Positions 52,496 to 62,263 are shown, numbered from the stretch's first letter. The stretch: 64,000 bases of DNA from Algoriphagus antarcticus (GCF_002150685.1 NZ_MSSW01000007.1:115938-179937); one strand, 5' to 3'. Made by a program: numbers and translations. Notes: generated by a model from the sequence alone, not told the origin.

Positions 52496-53571
52496 ATGCA
52501 CATGAAAAATTTTAAAATTGCCTTTCTCACTATTGTAATCATCTCGATTTCCATTTTTTTAATGGACTATCTTGTTTCTACTCCTGCCATTCGGGAATCT
52601 TCCGGCAAAGCTATTTCGAAAATGGAATACCTGAAAATCGGCGGCATTCCCCAGTTCGTTTTGACAAGGTCACATGATATTACCAATCCTGTTTTATTGC
52701 TCTTGCATGGAGGACCAGGTTCTTCCGAAACGGCCATGTTCCGGAAGTATAACCAAGAGCATGAACAGCATTTCACAGTGGTGTATTGGGATCAAAGGGG
52801 AGCGGCGAAGTCTTTCTCCGAACTATAGACCCTGAAAGCATTCATCTGGAAAAGTACTTGACTGATACCAAAGAATTGATTGATGTCCTCCGCGAGCGAT
52901 TTGATCAGGAAAAGATTTATTTGCTCGGGCATTCCTGGGGGAGTGCATTAGGCCTTTTGACTGCCCACCGTCATCCTGAACTGCTAAAAGCTTACATCAG
53001 TGTAAGCCAAATTGTCCACACAGCAAAGGGACAGGAGCTATCCTACCATTTCACGCTGCAGCGAGCGAGAGAAAGAAATATACCCGAGGCTATTGCTGAA
53101 CTTGAAAAAATAAAAGCCCCGATACAGGGAAACTATACCAATCCAGAAGATGTACATGTTCAACGGAAATGGTTGTTGGCATTGGGAGGAGAACGGTATG
53201 GGAAAACTGGGTATACTGATATCGCTTTAGAAATTTTGCTTTCGCGCGAGTATTCTGCAATGGATATCCTGAAATATCTAAAGGGGATGGAGCTTTCTTT
53301 CCGAATGATGGAAAGCATTGGCAAAATGAACTTCTTCCTAGACGTCAAAGCGATAGCAGTTCCTGTTTTCTTTATTGCCGGAAAAGATGATTTCAATACA
53401 CCAACACCTTTAATAAAGGAATATGCCCAAAGGCTAGCTGGTCCTCATATTTCTTATAAAGAATTTGAAAAATCTTCCCATAGTCCGATGTATGAGCAGC
53501 CTGAAGAATTCAACAATTATTTAATTGAAATAAAGGAACGTGTAGAAAAACCGCTTGAAGCTCAAAAATAA
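52496..53571 (+). pseudogene. Proline iminopeptidase-like alpha/beta hydrolase, frameshifted
   Basis: The first frame (52496-52828) carries a membrane-anchor-like N-terminus, the oxyanion motif LLLLHGGPGSS and VYWDQRGAAKS. The second frame (open from 52786) continues with RTIDPESIHLEKYL, the nucleophile elbow GHSWGS, FIAGKDDFNTP and the catalytic His region SSHSPMYEQPEEF. HGGPG, DQRG and GHSWG in order are the S33 (proline iminopeptidase) signature. A single frameshift near 52800-52828 separates the parts; together they give about 358 residues. The gene lies 40 bp after the AraC gene on the same strand, and both are broken in the same way. Confidence 0.82.
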
Positions 53572-53639
53572 AAAAGTATAACACTTGAGCTATGCTTGAT
53601 TGAAAAAGAGTTTTTCTTATACCTATCCATAAAAATTTG

Positions 53640-53673
53640 AAAGGCTAACCTGATTTTTCTGGTAGCCTTTTTT
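53640..53673 (+). terminator. Terminator after the hydrolase gene
   Basis: Stem AAAGGCTA/TAGCCTTT plus CC/GG with one bulged A, then a T-run; about 70 bp after the stop codon. Confidence 0.8.
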
Positions 53674-53944
53674 CTTGCTCCACCCAACAATGTTGCCTGC
53701 GCGGATAATAATCGGGAATTGGGCTGCTGGCAGAATGAGTTGTTGCGATGTTATAATCGCAACCTACCGCTGCTACATCCTCCCACCGCGTCGTTCAGAT
53801 TGGAAATCGCGGCGATCTTCGAGTAAAATATGAAATCAATAATTTGGCCTAAAGCATCGGAGATTTGCTCTTATCATACCTTTCCACTGTGGTGGGACTT
53901 AAACTAACGAGGGAACGATTGTCGTTAACAGCTGTTTAAAAGTT
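53674..53944. other. Gap before the 3D-domain lipoprotein
   Basis: About 270 bp, mixed composition, with no recognisable gene or good promoter box. Confidence 0.4.
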
Positions 53945-54343
53945 ATGTGCCCTTCGACCCAAACCATTCATTTTCTTACTGTTGCGCTTTTATTTTTGCT
54001 CACCGCATGCGGCAATCCCGAAATTCAAACCATGGAAGTGACGGCTACAGCTTACAACTCAGTTAAAGCACAAACAGCAAATGATCCGAACATAACTGCA
54101 TGGGGCGATACGTTAAAGCCAGGCATGAAAGCCATTGCTATTTCCAGGGATTTGCTTGATTCAGGATTGCATTATAACATGGAAGTAAGCATTGATGGGC
54201 TGGATGGGAAATATATAGTCTTGGATAAAATGCAACGCAGATGGACCCAAAAAATCGATATCTACATGGGCAAGGATGTTTCCAAAGCCCGAGAATGGGG
54301 TAACCAAGAGGTCACAATTCGCTGGACCCCACCTGTTGAATAA
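53945..54343 (+). CDS. 3D-domain lipoprotein
   Basis: 132 residues. The signal sequence ends in lipobox LLTACG, giving a lipidated Cys near residue 22. The mature part is a 3D (three-aspartate) domain: TATAYNS, TAWGDTLKPGMKAIAISRDLL, GLDGKYIVLDKM and KIDIYMGKDVSKAREWG. 3D domains share the double-psi barrel fold of MltA and resuscitation-promoting proteins, so peptidoglycan binding or cleavage is plausible but unproven. It is intact although its neighbours are broken. Confidence 0.85.
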   Translation: MCPSTQTIHFLTVALLFLLTACGNPEIQTMEVTATAYNSVKAQTANDPNITAWGDTLKPGMKAIAISRDLLDSGLHYNMEVSIDGLDGKYIVLDKMQRRWTQKIDIYMGKDVSKAREWGNQEVTIRWTPPVE

Positions 54344-54735
54344 AGGCTAGGAATGTCGCTATCGCCCTCTTGCCGAATTGCAATCCGGAAGTATCATGCG
54401 TAGGGAATTAAAATTGGCTTGAAGTATTTCAATTGGAAAAGACTACGCTTAAGCTAGGAAACGCAATTACAAATTTCAAGAAAATATTAAAGCGGGATAT
54501 GGAAAACTACGTATAGGCTGGGAGATTTTTTTTTACCACAGAGCGCAGAGTTTCGCAGAGCGAAATTTGAAATGATACCAGATTGCTGGATGTATAGCGC
54601 TGATGGCGCAAAATATAAAAGCGATAATCCAACGGATTCCGGGTTTTGGCCGAATGGTTGTCAATCGTGAAAATGAGGGTTCGCCAAAACGGTTGGAAGG
54701 TAATTTTTTAACCACATAGAACAGAGTCCTCATAA
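54344..54735. other. Repeat-bearing gene-free gap
   Basis: It holds the CTCTGCG-type repeat (54533-54562, inverted), the hairpin repeat copy B (54641-54695) and the tail of another AACCACAGAG-like unit near 54709. No gene was recognised. Confidence 0.5.
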
Positions 54736-54822
54736 TTTTGAATTGATCAATGATTTTTCGGGATTAAAATCCCATGATCAAGGTTCTAGATTACATCCGT
54801 AATATCGGTACTCGAACAGCTG
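54736..54822 (+). repeat. About 88-bp direct repeat, right copy
   Basis: Same-orientation partner of 50945-51034, with the same core (ATCCCATGATCAAGGTTC, GATTACATCC, ACTCGAACAGCTG). The two copies bracket 3.7 kb that contains both frameshifted genes and the 3D lipoprotein. Confidence 0.75.
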
Positions 54823-54834
54823 GATTCGTCAAAT

Positions 54835-55240
54835 TCATTTTACCGTAAGTGAAATTTCATCAAAATAAATCCTCCCGGTATTCAAACTTGGATAAGTTAA
54901 GCTGACCTTAATAAAATCTGCTTCTGCAGGAAAGTTATCAAGCGTGACCCTAATGAGTGTCCAATTAAAATCACCTTCTACCTTTAAAGTATTTCCGGAA
55001 GCAACAGATTTGTCATAATTGTTTCCTTTGCTATCACCCCTAGGAAATACCCGAAAAGTGATACCAATTTTGCCGTCCGGTGTTAAATTCCTTATATCTA
55101 CTCCCTTAAGTAAGAAAAGCTGTGAGCTCTACGCTACTTCCTTGGGCAGGCATTGGCCCGGAATAAGTTTGTGTCCAATTTGCAGGGCGTGCATTCAAAC
55201 TACTGGGGGGTAGAAGGAGATATAGAATGGAAACACGCCG
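54835..55240 (-). pseudogene. Fragment of a secreted carbohydrate-binding-like protein, frameshifted
   Basis: Read backwards from about 55220 the frame gives SSLNARPANWTQTYSG, then PMPAQGSSVELTAFL, where it breaks between 55104 and 55138. It resumes as KGVDIRNLTPDGKIGITFRV, then FPRGDSKGN, and ends GRIYFDEISLTVK with TGA at 54835-54837. The VTLDNFPAEADFIKVSL and FDEISL motifs are typical of the last strands of galactose-binding-like jelly-roll modules. No 5' part or start is present, so only a C-terminal piece of about 130 residues remains. Confidence 0.65.
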
Positions 55241-55287
55241 GCTAAGCTGTCGAACATTTTATATAGCTTGAGCTGTAGGTGCGCTAA

Positions 55288-55323
55288 CAAAAAAAGCTGT
55301 CTCATCTCTGAAACAGCCTTTTA
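55288..55323 (-). terminator. Terminator of aspS
   Basis: Stem GGCTGTTTC/GAGACAGCT on the minus strand followed by a U-tract (plus-strand A-run at 55289-55295). It is about 70 bp past the stop codon. Confidence 0.8.
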
Positions 55324-55392
55324 TATATGATAGTAGTGGTGAAATATTTTTCTCCCAAATGGTATTGCTCAAGAGCGAATAAACATTCCCCC

Positions 55393-57147
55393 CTACTTCT
55401 TAATTGCTAATTGAATAGAAAGTTCTTTCAATTGCTCGTCAGCAATGCTGCTTGGAGAATCGATCATCACGTCTCTTCCAGAATTGTTTTTCGGGAAGGC
55501 GATGTAATCTCTGATAGAATCAGATCCGCCGAAAATCGCACACAATCTATCAAATCCAAAGGCAATTCCTCCGTGTGGTGGAGCCCCGTATTCGAAAGCT
55601 TCCAATAGGAATCCAAATTGCTTTTGTGCTTCTTCTTCTGTAAAACCAAGATGCTTAAACATCAATTGCTGGGTAGCTCTATCGTGAATACGAATAGAAC
55701 CTCCTCCTATTTCTACGCCGTTAATTACCAAATCGTAAGCGTTTGCTCTAACTGCTCCCGGATCTGAATCCAGTAAAGGAATGTCTTCTTTCTTTGGAGA
55801 AGTAAATGGATGGTGCATCGCGTGGAAGCGCGCACTTTCCTCATCCCACTCCAGCAATGGAAAATCCATCACCCAAAGTGGCTTAAATACCGAACGGTCA
55901 CGCAAGCCAAGGTCTTCACCCATTTTCAGACGAAGTTCGGAAAGTTGCTTTCTCACTTTATCAGCATCTCCGCTTAGGATCAACATCAAGTCTCCCTGTG
56001 CTGCTCCAAACGCATCCGCCCAATCCTGAAGATCATCAGCTGAGTAGAACTTGTCCACAGAAGATTTGATCGTGCCGTCAGCATTGTACTTGGCGTATAT
56101 CATTCCTTTTGCTCCGATCTGAGGACGTTTCACCCAATCAGTCAGCGCATCCAGTTGCTTACGGGTATATTCGGCAGCGCCTTTGGCGCAGATCCCAACC
56201 ACCAGTTCCGCTTGGTCAAAAATGCTAAATCCTTTGCCTTGCGCCAGTTCATTCAGCTCTACGAATTTCATATCAAAACGAAGATCCGGCTTATCGTTAC
56301 CATAATACTTCATGGCATCGGCATATGTCATTCGCTTCACTTCTTCCAGCTCCACACCTTTTACTTTGCTAAATAAATGCTTAGTCAAGCCTTCAAAAGT
56401 GTTTAGGATGTCTTCCTGAGTTACGAAAGCCATTTCGCAGTCAATCTGAGTAAACTCAGGCTGGCGATCTGCTCTCAAATCTTCGTCACGGAAGCATTTT
56501 ACAATCTGAAAATACCTGTCAAACCCAGAAACCATCAGCAGTTGTTTGAAGGTCTGTGGTGACTGTGGCAAGGCATAGAATTCACCTGGATTGGTGCGGC
56601 TAGGCACGACAAAGTCCCTTGCTCCTTCAGGAGTTGACTTGATCAAAACCGGAGTTTCTACCTCGATGAAGTCTTGCGCATCCATGTACTTTCGCGTCTC
56701 CTGCATCATTTTATGACGCAATTGAAGTTTCTCTCGCACTACATTTCTCCTAAGATCCAGATATCTATATTTCATACGGAGCTCTTCGCCGCCGTCTGTC
56801 TCATCTTCAATGATAAAAGGGGGAACTTTCGCAGCGTTCAAAACTTCGAGTGCTGTCACTTTGATTTCGATGGAACCTGTGGGGATCTTATCGTTTTTGG
56901 ATGTGCGCTCGATTACTTTACCAGTAGTCTGCACTACGAACTCACGCCCAAGTACCGCCGCTTTTTCCAACAACGCTTTCTCGCTGGAATCCTCTTCAAA
57001 AATCAATTGAGTCAAGCCGTATCTATCTCTAAGATCGACCCAGATTAAACCTCCTTTATTTCTTACCCGCTGTACCCAACCGGCAAGGGTTACTTCTTGA
57101 TTTACGTGATCCAGGCGCAGTTCGCCACAAGTATGCGTTCTCAGCAT
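55393..57147 (-). CDS. aspS: Aspartate--tRNA ligase
   Basis: 584 residues, the usual bacterial AspRS length. An N-terminal OB-fold anticodon-binding domain (about 1-105: [29 protein letters not shown]) precedes the class II catalytic core: motif 1 near FIEVETPVL, motif 2 with [16 protein letters not shown] and motif 3 with [15 protein letters not shown]. The GAD insertion typical of bacterial-type AspRS lies between motifs 2 and 3. It charges tRNA-Asp; whether it is discriminating or also charges tRNA-Asn cannot be told from reading. Single-gene unit with its own terminator. Confidence 0.97.
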   Translation of the reverse strand: MLRTHTCGELRLDHVNQEVTLAGWVQRVRNKGGLIWVDLRDRYGLTQLIFEEDSSEKALLEKAAVLGREFVVQTTGKVIERTSKNDKIPTGSIEIKVTALEVLNAAKVPPFIIEDETDGGEELRMKYRYLDLRRNVVREKLQLRHKMMQETRKYMDAQDFIEVETPVLIKSTPEGARDFVVPSRTNPGEFYALPQSPQTFKQLLMVSGFDRYFQIVKCFRDEDLRADRQPEFTQIDCEMAFVTQEDILNTFEGLTKHLFSKVKGVELEEVKRMTYADAMKYYGNDKPDLRFDMKFVELNELAQGKGFSIFDQAELVVGICAKGAAEYTRKQLDALTDWVKRPQIGAKGMIYAKYNADGTIKSSVDKFYSADDLQDWADAFGAAQGDLMLILSGDADKVRKQLSELRLKMGEDLGLRDRSVFKPLWVMDFPLLEWDEESARFHAMHHPFTSPKKEDIPLLDSDPGAVRANAYDLVINGVEIGGGSIRIHDRATQQLMFKHLGFTEEEAQKQFGFLLEAFEYGAPPHGGIAFGFDRLCAIFGGSDSIRDYIAFPKNNSGRDVMIDSPSSIADEQLKELSIQLAIKK

Positions 57148-57470
57148 GTTTATTTAGTTTTTTTTGGGAAGTTAAAGATAAAGAAATGACAGCGAGTACA
57201 CAGGAATCATTGAAGGATTAGCATTTATTTCGTTGATTTCCTTCCATTTTTCACGGAAAAGCAGTCAATTCTTCAATAAATGTCAACTAGAAATTAGATA
57301 CCTTCAACTAATAGGATAAGAAATTTTTTATAAAATATTCAAATGCCTTTCATCGTTGGTATGATAGTTGGAAGCAAGCGCCCGAAAGGTTTATGCCACA
57401 AAACTTGGATTAAGAGCCCTTTTTTGCTTTATTGAATTAAACTTTCACCTTCCCATAATAGAATATATTG

Positions 57471-58778
57471 ATGAAAAAGTCTTGGATAGGAATTGCTACA
57501 CTCGTTATCACCATTGGCGCAGCATCTTCACTCCAATTTTTCAGCCTGCCTTTTCAAGCTGAAAAGGAAGCAGAGATTGTTGAACCACCCTTGATTGATT
57601 CCCTTGCGAATCAGGTTTTCCTTTATGGAATCAACGTCACTGGGCTGAATATTGTAGAAGGAACCGTAAGTAAAAATCAGACTCTTGGTTCTATTCTCGC
57701 ACCTTTCAATGTCCCTTACCAAATTATAGATCAAATCGCCAAGAAGTCAAAGGAGATTTTCGATGTAAGAGGTATCGCCGCAAATAGAAAATTTACGGTG
57801 GTCACTCCTGCTGATTCTTCCCAAGCTCAATTCTTCATATACGAGCCAAATCCAGCTGAATATGTAGTTTTCAATTTGGACTCCATAGATATATACAAAG
57901 CAGAAAAACCAGCAGAATTCAGAACCAAAGAAGCTGGCGGAATAATCAATTCCAATCTTTCGGCTGACATGACCAGTCTAGGTGTGACGTATGATATCAT
58001 TGATCAGTTTGCCGATTTGTATGGATGGTCTATAGATTTTGGAGCCTTGCAAAAGGGCGATAAATACAAAGTTTCTTATCAGGAGAAAGTAATAGATGGA
58101 ATTGTAGTAGGGGTTTCAGATATTCAGACGGCATTTTTCGAGCATAAAGGCGAACCCTTTTATGCGATTCCTTTTGAGCAAAATGGAGAAGTTACTTTCT
58201 TCGATCAAAATGGAGATAGCTTCAAAAAAGCATTCTTGAGAGATCCATTGAAGTATTCCAGAATTAGCTCTAGATATAACCTGAGAAGATATCATCCTGT
58301 TCAAAAGCGCTATAAAGCTCACTTAGGTACGGACTACGCAGCTCCAAAAGGTACAGAAATCAGATCAGTAGGTGAAGGAACTGTAACGGATGCTAGATAC
58401 GCTTCCGCAAATGGCAATTATGTGAAAATCAAACATAATGGCACTTATACTACACAGTACTTGCACATGTCTAAAATTGCCAAAGGCATCAAACCTGGAG
58501 CTCGTATCAGACAAGGTCAAGTGATTGGTTATGTAGGAAGCACTGGCTTGGCAACTGGCCCACATCTTTGTTTTAGATTCTGGAAAAATGGCAAACAAGA
58601 AGATTGGTTGAGTGAGAAGATTCCACCTTCAGAGCCCATCTCATCTAATAATAAATTGGCATTTGAATCTACGAAAGCTGAATACATGGAAAGACTGGCA
58701 TCAATCAGACTTCCTGGTGAGCCAACGAGATTGGTAGCAGTGAACCCAAAACCAGCTGCTTTACCGAAAGGTGAGTAA
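57471..58778 (+). CDS. M23-family peptidase (murein endopeptidase-like)
   Basis: 435 residues from the ATG at 57471. An N-terminal signal or anchor helix (about 5-25) is followed by a beta-rich segment of about 220 residues with two OapA/LysM-like parts (TVSKNQTLGSILAPFNVPYQIID). The C-terminal domain (about 280-385) is the M23 metalloprotease: HLGTD gives zinc ligands His284 and Asp288, LHM gives His332, and GPHLCFRFWKNG gives His365 with Cys367 at the usual third zinc-ligand position. It should cut peptidoglycan cross-links in the periplasm; the Cys for His exchange is discussed in the findings. A strong terminator follows. Confidence 0.9.
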   Translation: MKKSWIGIATLVITIGAASSLQFFSLPFQAEKEAEIVEPPLIDSLANQVFLYGINVTGLNIVEGTVSKNQTLGSILAPFNVPYQIIDQIAKKSKEIFDVRGIAANRKFTVVTPADSSQAQFFIYEPNPAEYVVFNLDSIDIYKAEKPAEFRTKEAGGIINSNLSADMTSLGVTYDIIDQFADLYGWSIDFGALQKGDKYKVSYQEKVIDGIVVGVSDIQTAFFEHKGEPFYAIPFEQNGEVTFFDQNGDSFKKAFLRDPLKYSRISSRYNLRRYHPVQKRYKAHLGTDYAAPKGTEIRSVGEGTVTDARYASANGNYVKIKHNGTYTTQYLHMSKIAKGIKPGARIRQGQVIGYVGSTGLATGPHLCFRFWKNGKQEDWLSEKIPPSEPISSNNKLAFESTKAEYMERLASIRLPGEPTRLVAVNPKPAALPKGE

Positions 58779-58801
58779 AGCTTAGGCTTAAAAAATACAA
58801 T

Positions 58802-58831
58802 AGCGTAAGTCTCAGGGCTTGCGCTTTTTTT
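58802..58831 (+). terminator. Terminator of the M23 peptidase gene
   Basis: Stem AGCGTAAG/CTTGCGCT (one G-U pair) with a loop of about 7 nt and a T-run, 24 bp after the stop. Confidence 0.85.
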
Positions 58832-58834
58832 ATT

Positions 58835-58885
58835 CTGGTTCAAGTACCATGACTTGGACCTATTTCATTGAAGTATTCAGACTGC
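58835..58885. repeat. Dispersed intergenic repeat, family 2, copy 3
   Basis: CTGGTTCAAG ... GACTTGGACC ... ATTGAAGTATTCAGACTGC combines the parts seen at 16399-16434 and 47475-47519. Confidence 0.55.
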
Positions 58886-59292
58886 TTTTATCACAAAGGG
58901 GAAATCGATTACTTAAGATTTCACAAATGGGGATGAAATTATTATTAAAGTCCAGCTTCTGGATAAGTAAGAAACTGCAAATACAACTAGTCTAGTTCAC
59001 TGTAAAAACCTACATAAACACCATCATTGAAAGGCTAAGCAGTCAGGATACTGCATTGCTTTCGGTCCAAGTCGGAAGAACCAGTTGAACAGCGCCCTCA
59101 CTATTTTACTTCCTAATCGTCTTACGGACGAAAGATGTGCTAATTGACAGCATTCTATAAATTGATTTGATTACTTCTGCAAATAAACTGGCCGTGCTCT
59201 CTGCGAAAAACTCCGTGTTCTCCGTGGTTAAGGGAAACAATGACTTCAATCAGTTTATGTAACTTGCAAGCTCAATCCATTTTCGATTTCCA
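58886..59292. other. Gene-free gap before rluF
   Basis: About 400 bp without a recognisable gene. Bases 59193-59233 carry the CTCTGCGAAAAACTCCGTG...GTGGTTAA repeat (family 1). No clear promoter box. Confidence 0.45.
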
Positions 59293-60024
59293 GTGGAAGC
59301 AAATCAACAAATACGAATCAATAAATACCTGAGTGAAGTTGGCTTTTGCTCAAGACGGGCAGCTGATAAACTTTTGGAAGAAGGCCGAATCACCATCAAT
59401 GGTAAAGTACCCGAACTTGGTACCAAAGTAGGTCCAAAAGATATGGTCGAAGTGGATGGAAATCCTATAGGCAAGCCAATACAAGCACATATTTACATTG
59501 CTTTCAACAAGCCGGTGGGAATAGTAAGTACTACTGACACCAAAGGTGAAAAGGATAATATCATCGACTACATCGGCCACTCTCAGCGTATTTTCCCGAT
59601 TGGGAGATTAGACAAGGACAGTGAAGGGCTCATTTTTTTGACTAGCGAAGGAGACATTGTCAACAAGATTCTTCGCTCCAAAAACAATCATGAGAAGGAA
59701 TACATCGTCACGGTGGATAGACCAGTAAATGATGAATTTATCAAACTGATGAGTTCTGGTGTCCCGATTCTAGATACGGTAACCGATCCCTGCAAAGTGG
59801 AGCGGATCAGCAAATTCAAATTTCGTATCATACTGGCTCAAGGTCTCAACCGACAGATTCGAAGAATGTGCGACCACTTTGGTTTCAAAGTAGTTCAATT
59901 GAGACGCATACGAATTATGAATGTGCATTTGGACATACCTGTGGGCAAATGGCGTGACTTGACGGAGAAGGAACTAGCAGAAATCAAGGAGATGGTTTCG
60001 GATAGTTCAAAGACGTTTGATTGA
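59293..60024 (+). CDS. rluF: 23S rRNA pseudouridine synthase, RluF-like
   Basis: 243 residues from a GTG start (GTG GAA GCA AAT); no in-frame ATG fits. S4 domain about 8-60 ([20 protein letters not shown]). The RsuA/RluB/E/F-type catalytic domain has [15 protein letters not shown] with catalytic Asp107 and the family end motif [16 protein letters not shown]. The wording of these motifs ([13 protein letters not shown]) fits RluF, which modifies U2604 in E. coli 23S rRNA; the exact site here is inferred. Cytoplasmic. Confidence 0.9.
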   Translation: MEANQQIRINKYLSEVGFCSRRAADKLLEEGRITINGKVPELGTKVGPKDMVEVDGNPIGKPIQAHIYIAFNKPVGIVSTTDTKGEKDNIIDYIGHSQRIFPIGRLDKDSEGLIFLTSEGDIVNKILRSKNNHEKEYIVTVDRPVNDEFIKLMSSGVPILDTVTDPCKVERISKFKFRIILAQGLNRQIRRMCDHFGFKVVQLRRIRIMNVHLDIPVGKWRDLTEKELAEIKEMVSDSSKTFD

Positions 60025-60025
60025 T

Positions 60026-60066
60026 TTAACCGCGGTGGGCGCGGAGTTTTCGTAGAGGCCGCAGTC
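60026..60066. repeat. Dispersed repeat family 1 copy downstream of rluF
   Basis: AACCGCGGTG...GCGGAGTTTTCG is the inverse orientation of the unit at 59193-59233 and relates to 26371-26414 and 54533-54562. These lie only between genes. Confidence 0.55.
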
Positions 60067-60154
60067 TTTTTTGCTGCTTCTCCTTAAGCTGCACTTTACT
60101 ATTTATACTATCCTGCTTTTGGAGAAGCAGGATAACGGAGACGTAGCATTTTGC

Positions 60155-61009
60155 TTACAATCTTTTCTGGTAAATACGGACATAGTCAACCACATATTCT
60201 TTAGGAAATACAGTGCTTTTTGGATCTCCTCCATTGCCTCCTATCGCAAGATTGAGTAAAATGTAGTGCGGTTGATGGAAAGGATTGAATCCATCTGGAT
60301 TTATAGTTCTTGCCAAATCAACTTCATTTAGCAACTCATCATCTAGAAAGAGTTTGATAGTCTTCTCTGTCCATTCCATTCTCCAGAGATGGAATTTACT
60401 TGGCCATTCTGGGTCTTTATTTAGGAATTCGGAAAAAAGGATCTTGGTTTCATCCCATTTGGCATTGTATGCTCCTTCGTCTGCCCAAGCCGCATTGGCT
60501 AAAATGGTAGCTTGGCCCGTCACTCGGTAATATTCCATGATGTCTATTTCACCGTTGGAAGGCCAAGGTTTGGAAATTCCCAGTGTCCAAATCGCAGGCC
60601 ACATTCCCATTGCGGTGTCTATTTTGGCTCGAACTTCCACGATGCCATATCGGAATTCGTACTTGTTGCGGGTGTTGATACTCGATGAAGTATATTCGGC
60701 AAACTCACAATTTCTTCTCCAATCATTACTTTCAGGATCGTACTTTGTGTTTTTGATCTGCTCTCTCTTTCCAGTAATTACCAGCTTTCCATTCTTTACC
60801 AGAGCATTTGGCTCTTGATACCACTGCAACTCACTGTTTCTAACAAACCCTTTCTCATAAGACCAAGACTCCGGGTTTACCTGACCAGAATTCTCAAATT
60901 CTTCTTGCCAAACCAATGTGTATTCAGTTCCAGCGGGTTTGAACTGAGCTTGGATACTACAAGTAAGTGTTAGTGCGAAAAATAGAAAGAGAAGTGTGCG
61001 ATAGATCAT
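60155..61009 (-). CDS. Glycoside hydrolase family 16 protein
   Basis: 284 residues from the ATG at 61009. The longer frame from 61042 adds 11 residues before the signal peptide and is less likely. Signal peptide about 1-22 (SIQAQ). GH16 catalytic motif EIDIME gives nucleophile Glu154, Asp156 and acid/base Glu159. Neighbouring conserved stretches are RAKIDTAMGMWPAIWTLG, FHLWRMEWTEKTIKLFLDD and YVVDYVRIYQ. Family members cut beta-1,3- or beta-1,3/1,4-glucans and related algal polysaccharides (laminarin, agar, carrageenan); laminarinase-like specificity is most common but not shown. Secreted or periplasmic. No SusCD pair is adjacent. Confidence 0.92.
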   Translation of the reverse strand: MIYRTLLFLFFALTLTCSIQAQFKPAGTEYTLVWQEEFENSGQVNPESWSYEKGFVRNSELQWYQEPNALVKNGKLVITGKREQIKNTKYDPESNDWRRNCEFAEYTSSSINTRNKYEFRYGIVEVRAKIDTAMGMWPAIWTLGISKPWPSNGEIDIMEYYRVTGQATILANAAWADEGAYNAKWDETKILFSEFLNKDPEWPSKFHLWRMEWTEKTIKLFLDDELLNEVDLARTINPDGFNPFHQPHYILLNLAIGGNGGDPKSTVFPKEYVVDYVRIYQKRL

Positions 61010-61042
61010 GTAAAAGGACTTTGGCACTAAAGAAAGGATCAA

Positions 61043-61528
61043 ATTAAGTCAAAATAGCAAGTTGCAAAAGCTTCTTTTTAGCAAGCTTGAATAAGAGACA
61101 TAATTATTGCCTGAATAAAAACTATAAATCTTTGCCTAAAAACTGATTCTGATCAATTCAGCACAGAAAGAGCTTAAAACTATCAGGGAGGTAATTGCAT
61201 TAATGCCTATCCAATCTAATGCAATCAATTAAGGCTACAGATAACGAACTTTTAGCTCCTAATGCTGGAAAATATTATGAAGCTTTGGAGAAAGATTTAT
61301 GGAGTGATGGGGAGCAAAATCATGCGGGAGGCTAGGTGACTTTTGCTCAAATTGGATTTGACTTTATTGTCACTCAAACTAATCTATCCGATTGCCCAAA
61401 ATCTAAAAAGGAAATCAGATTTTCAATAGCAACAGATTTTGTGTGGGAATTATCACAAACCTCAAATTTTAAACTCGATTGATAATAGGGCAAATTGAAA
61501 AGGAAATAAGGGATTAAACCAAACCTCT
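61043..61528. other. Gene-free gap between GH16 and a small lipoprotein
   Basis: About 485 bp, AT-rich. A 38-codon frame at 61219-61335 (MQSIKATDNELLAPNAGKYY...) reads like protein but has no family resemblance; it may be a remnant. No promoter or terminator was identified. Confidence 0.35.
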
Positions 61529-61909
61529 TTACTTCCTGCGACCACTCCACTCGGACTTTAAACCTGAGTATCCTACTGTCCAAATTCCTTCAGTGGTATT
61601 TCCGGACATTTTTCCTATAAAACTAGCGCCGTTCGTCGATGTGCCTGTGATTTCACTTATATTACCATTTTTTTTCACAGTACCATAGAATTCGTAGGTA
61701 TCCTTTGATAGCTCTGAAGTTACCGATCCAATGACATCCCCATTTGCCTGTATCTCCATTGCCCAGATGCCTTTATCAGCGCTCCCACTATAAGTCCCGA
61801 TCCATTCCCCTTGAAAATCGGAGACAAAAATTTCATCATCGTAGTTTAATGAACAAGAAACAGTCAAATAACCAACTAAAGCCAGTAATAAGATTTTAAA
61901 ATTTTTCAT
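61529..61909 (-). CDS. Small lipocalin-like lipoprotein
   Basis: 126 residues from the ATG at 61909; the upstream ATG at 61921 adds only MRNI. Lipobox LTVSCS gives a lipidated Cys near residue 19. The mature part is a beta-rich repeat of 'GEWIGTYSG..KGIWAMEIQANGDVIGSV' and 'GTVKKNGNISEITGT', ending in WSGRRK. This fits a small beta-barrel or clam-like fold found in Bacteroidota lipoproteins. Function unknown; outer-membrane or periplasmic location inferred. Confidence 0.7.
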   Translation of the reverse strand: MKNFKILLLALVGYLTVSCSLNYDDEIFVSDFQGEWIGTYSGSADKGIWAMEIQANGDVIGSVTSELSKDTYEFYGTVKKNGNISEITGTSTNGASFIGKMSGNTTEGIWTVGYSGLKSEWSGRRK

Positions 61910-61921
61910 AATATTTCGCAT

Positions 61922-62263
61922 ATATTTATTCCAGGAACTTCTGCCTAGGAACCGAGAGGAATCACTTTGATTTTGCCAAAGTGAATAAATAAATCTTTAC
62001 TGCAATTATTTTTTATACAGTATTGCACTACAAACATACATTTTTTTGCTATTTACAATCAAATATTTGAATTTTAAATTTTTCTATGAGGCATCTATTT
62101 AATGGTTTTATTCAGCATTTTAAGGATATTTTAGTCGTTAACAACCCCTTTTAAATAATTGAACGAGGGGGCACTGTTATCAATATAGCATTAGTTGTTG
62201 TAAAAAACATTCGTGAATTGATTATGTATTCAATAGTATCCAACCCAAAGACTCTCCATAGGT
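61922..62263. other. AT-rich divergent intergenic region
   Basis: About 340 bp upstream of both the small lipoprotein and the aldehyde dehydrogenase. It should contain both promoters, but no perfect TAnnTTTG box was found near either start. Confidence 0.4.

Noticed and set aside
61219..61335. 38-codon plus-strand gene
   Set aside because: Reads like protein but is short, isolated and unlike any family; mentioned only in the gap entry.
61374..61583. 69-codon minus-strand frame
   Set aside because: It overlaps the lipoprotein C-terminus in another frame and has no recognisable features.
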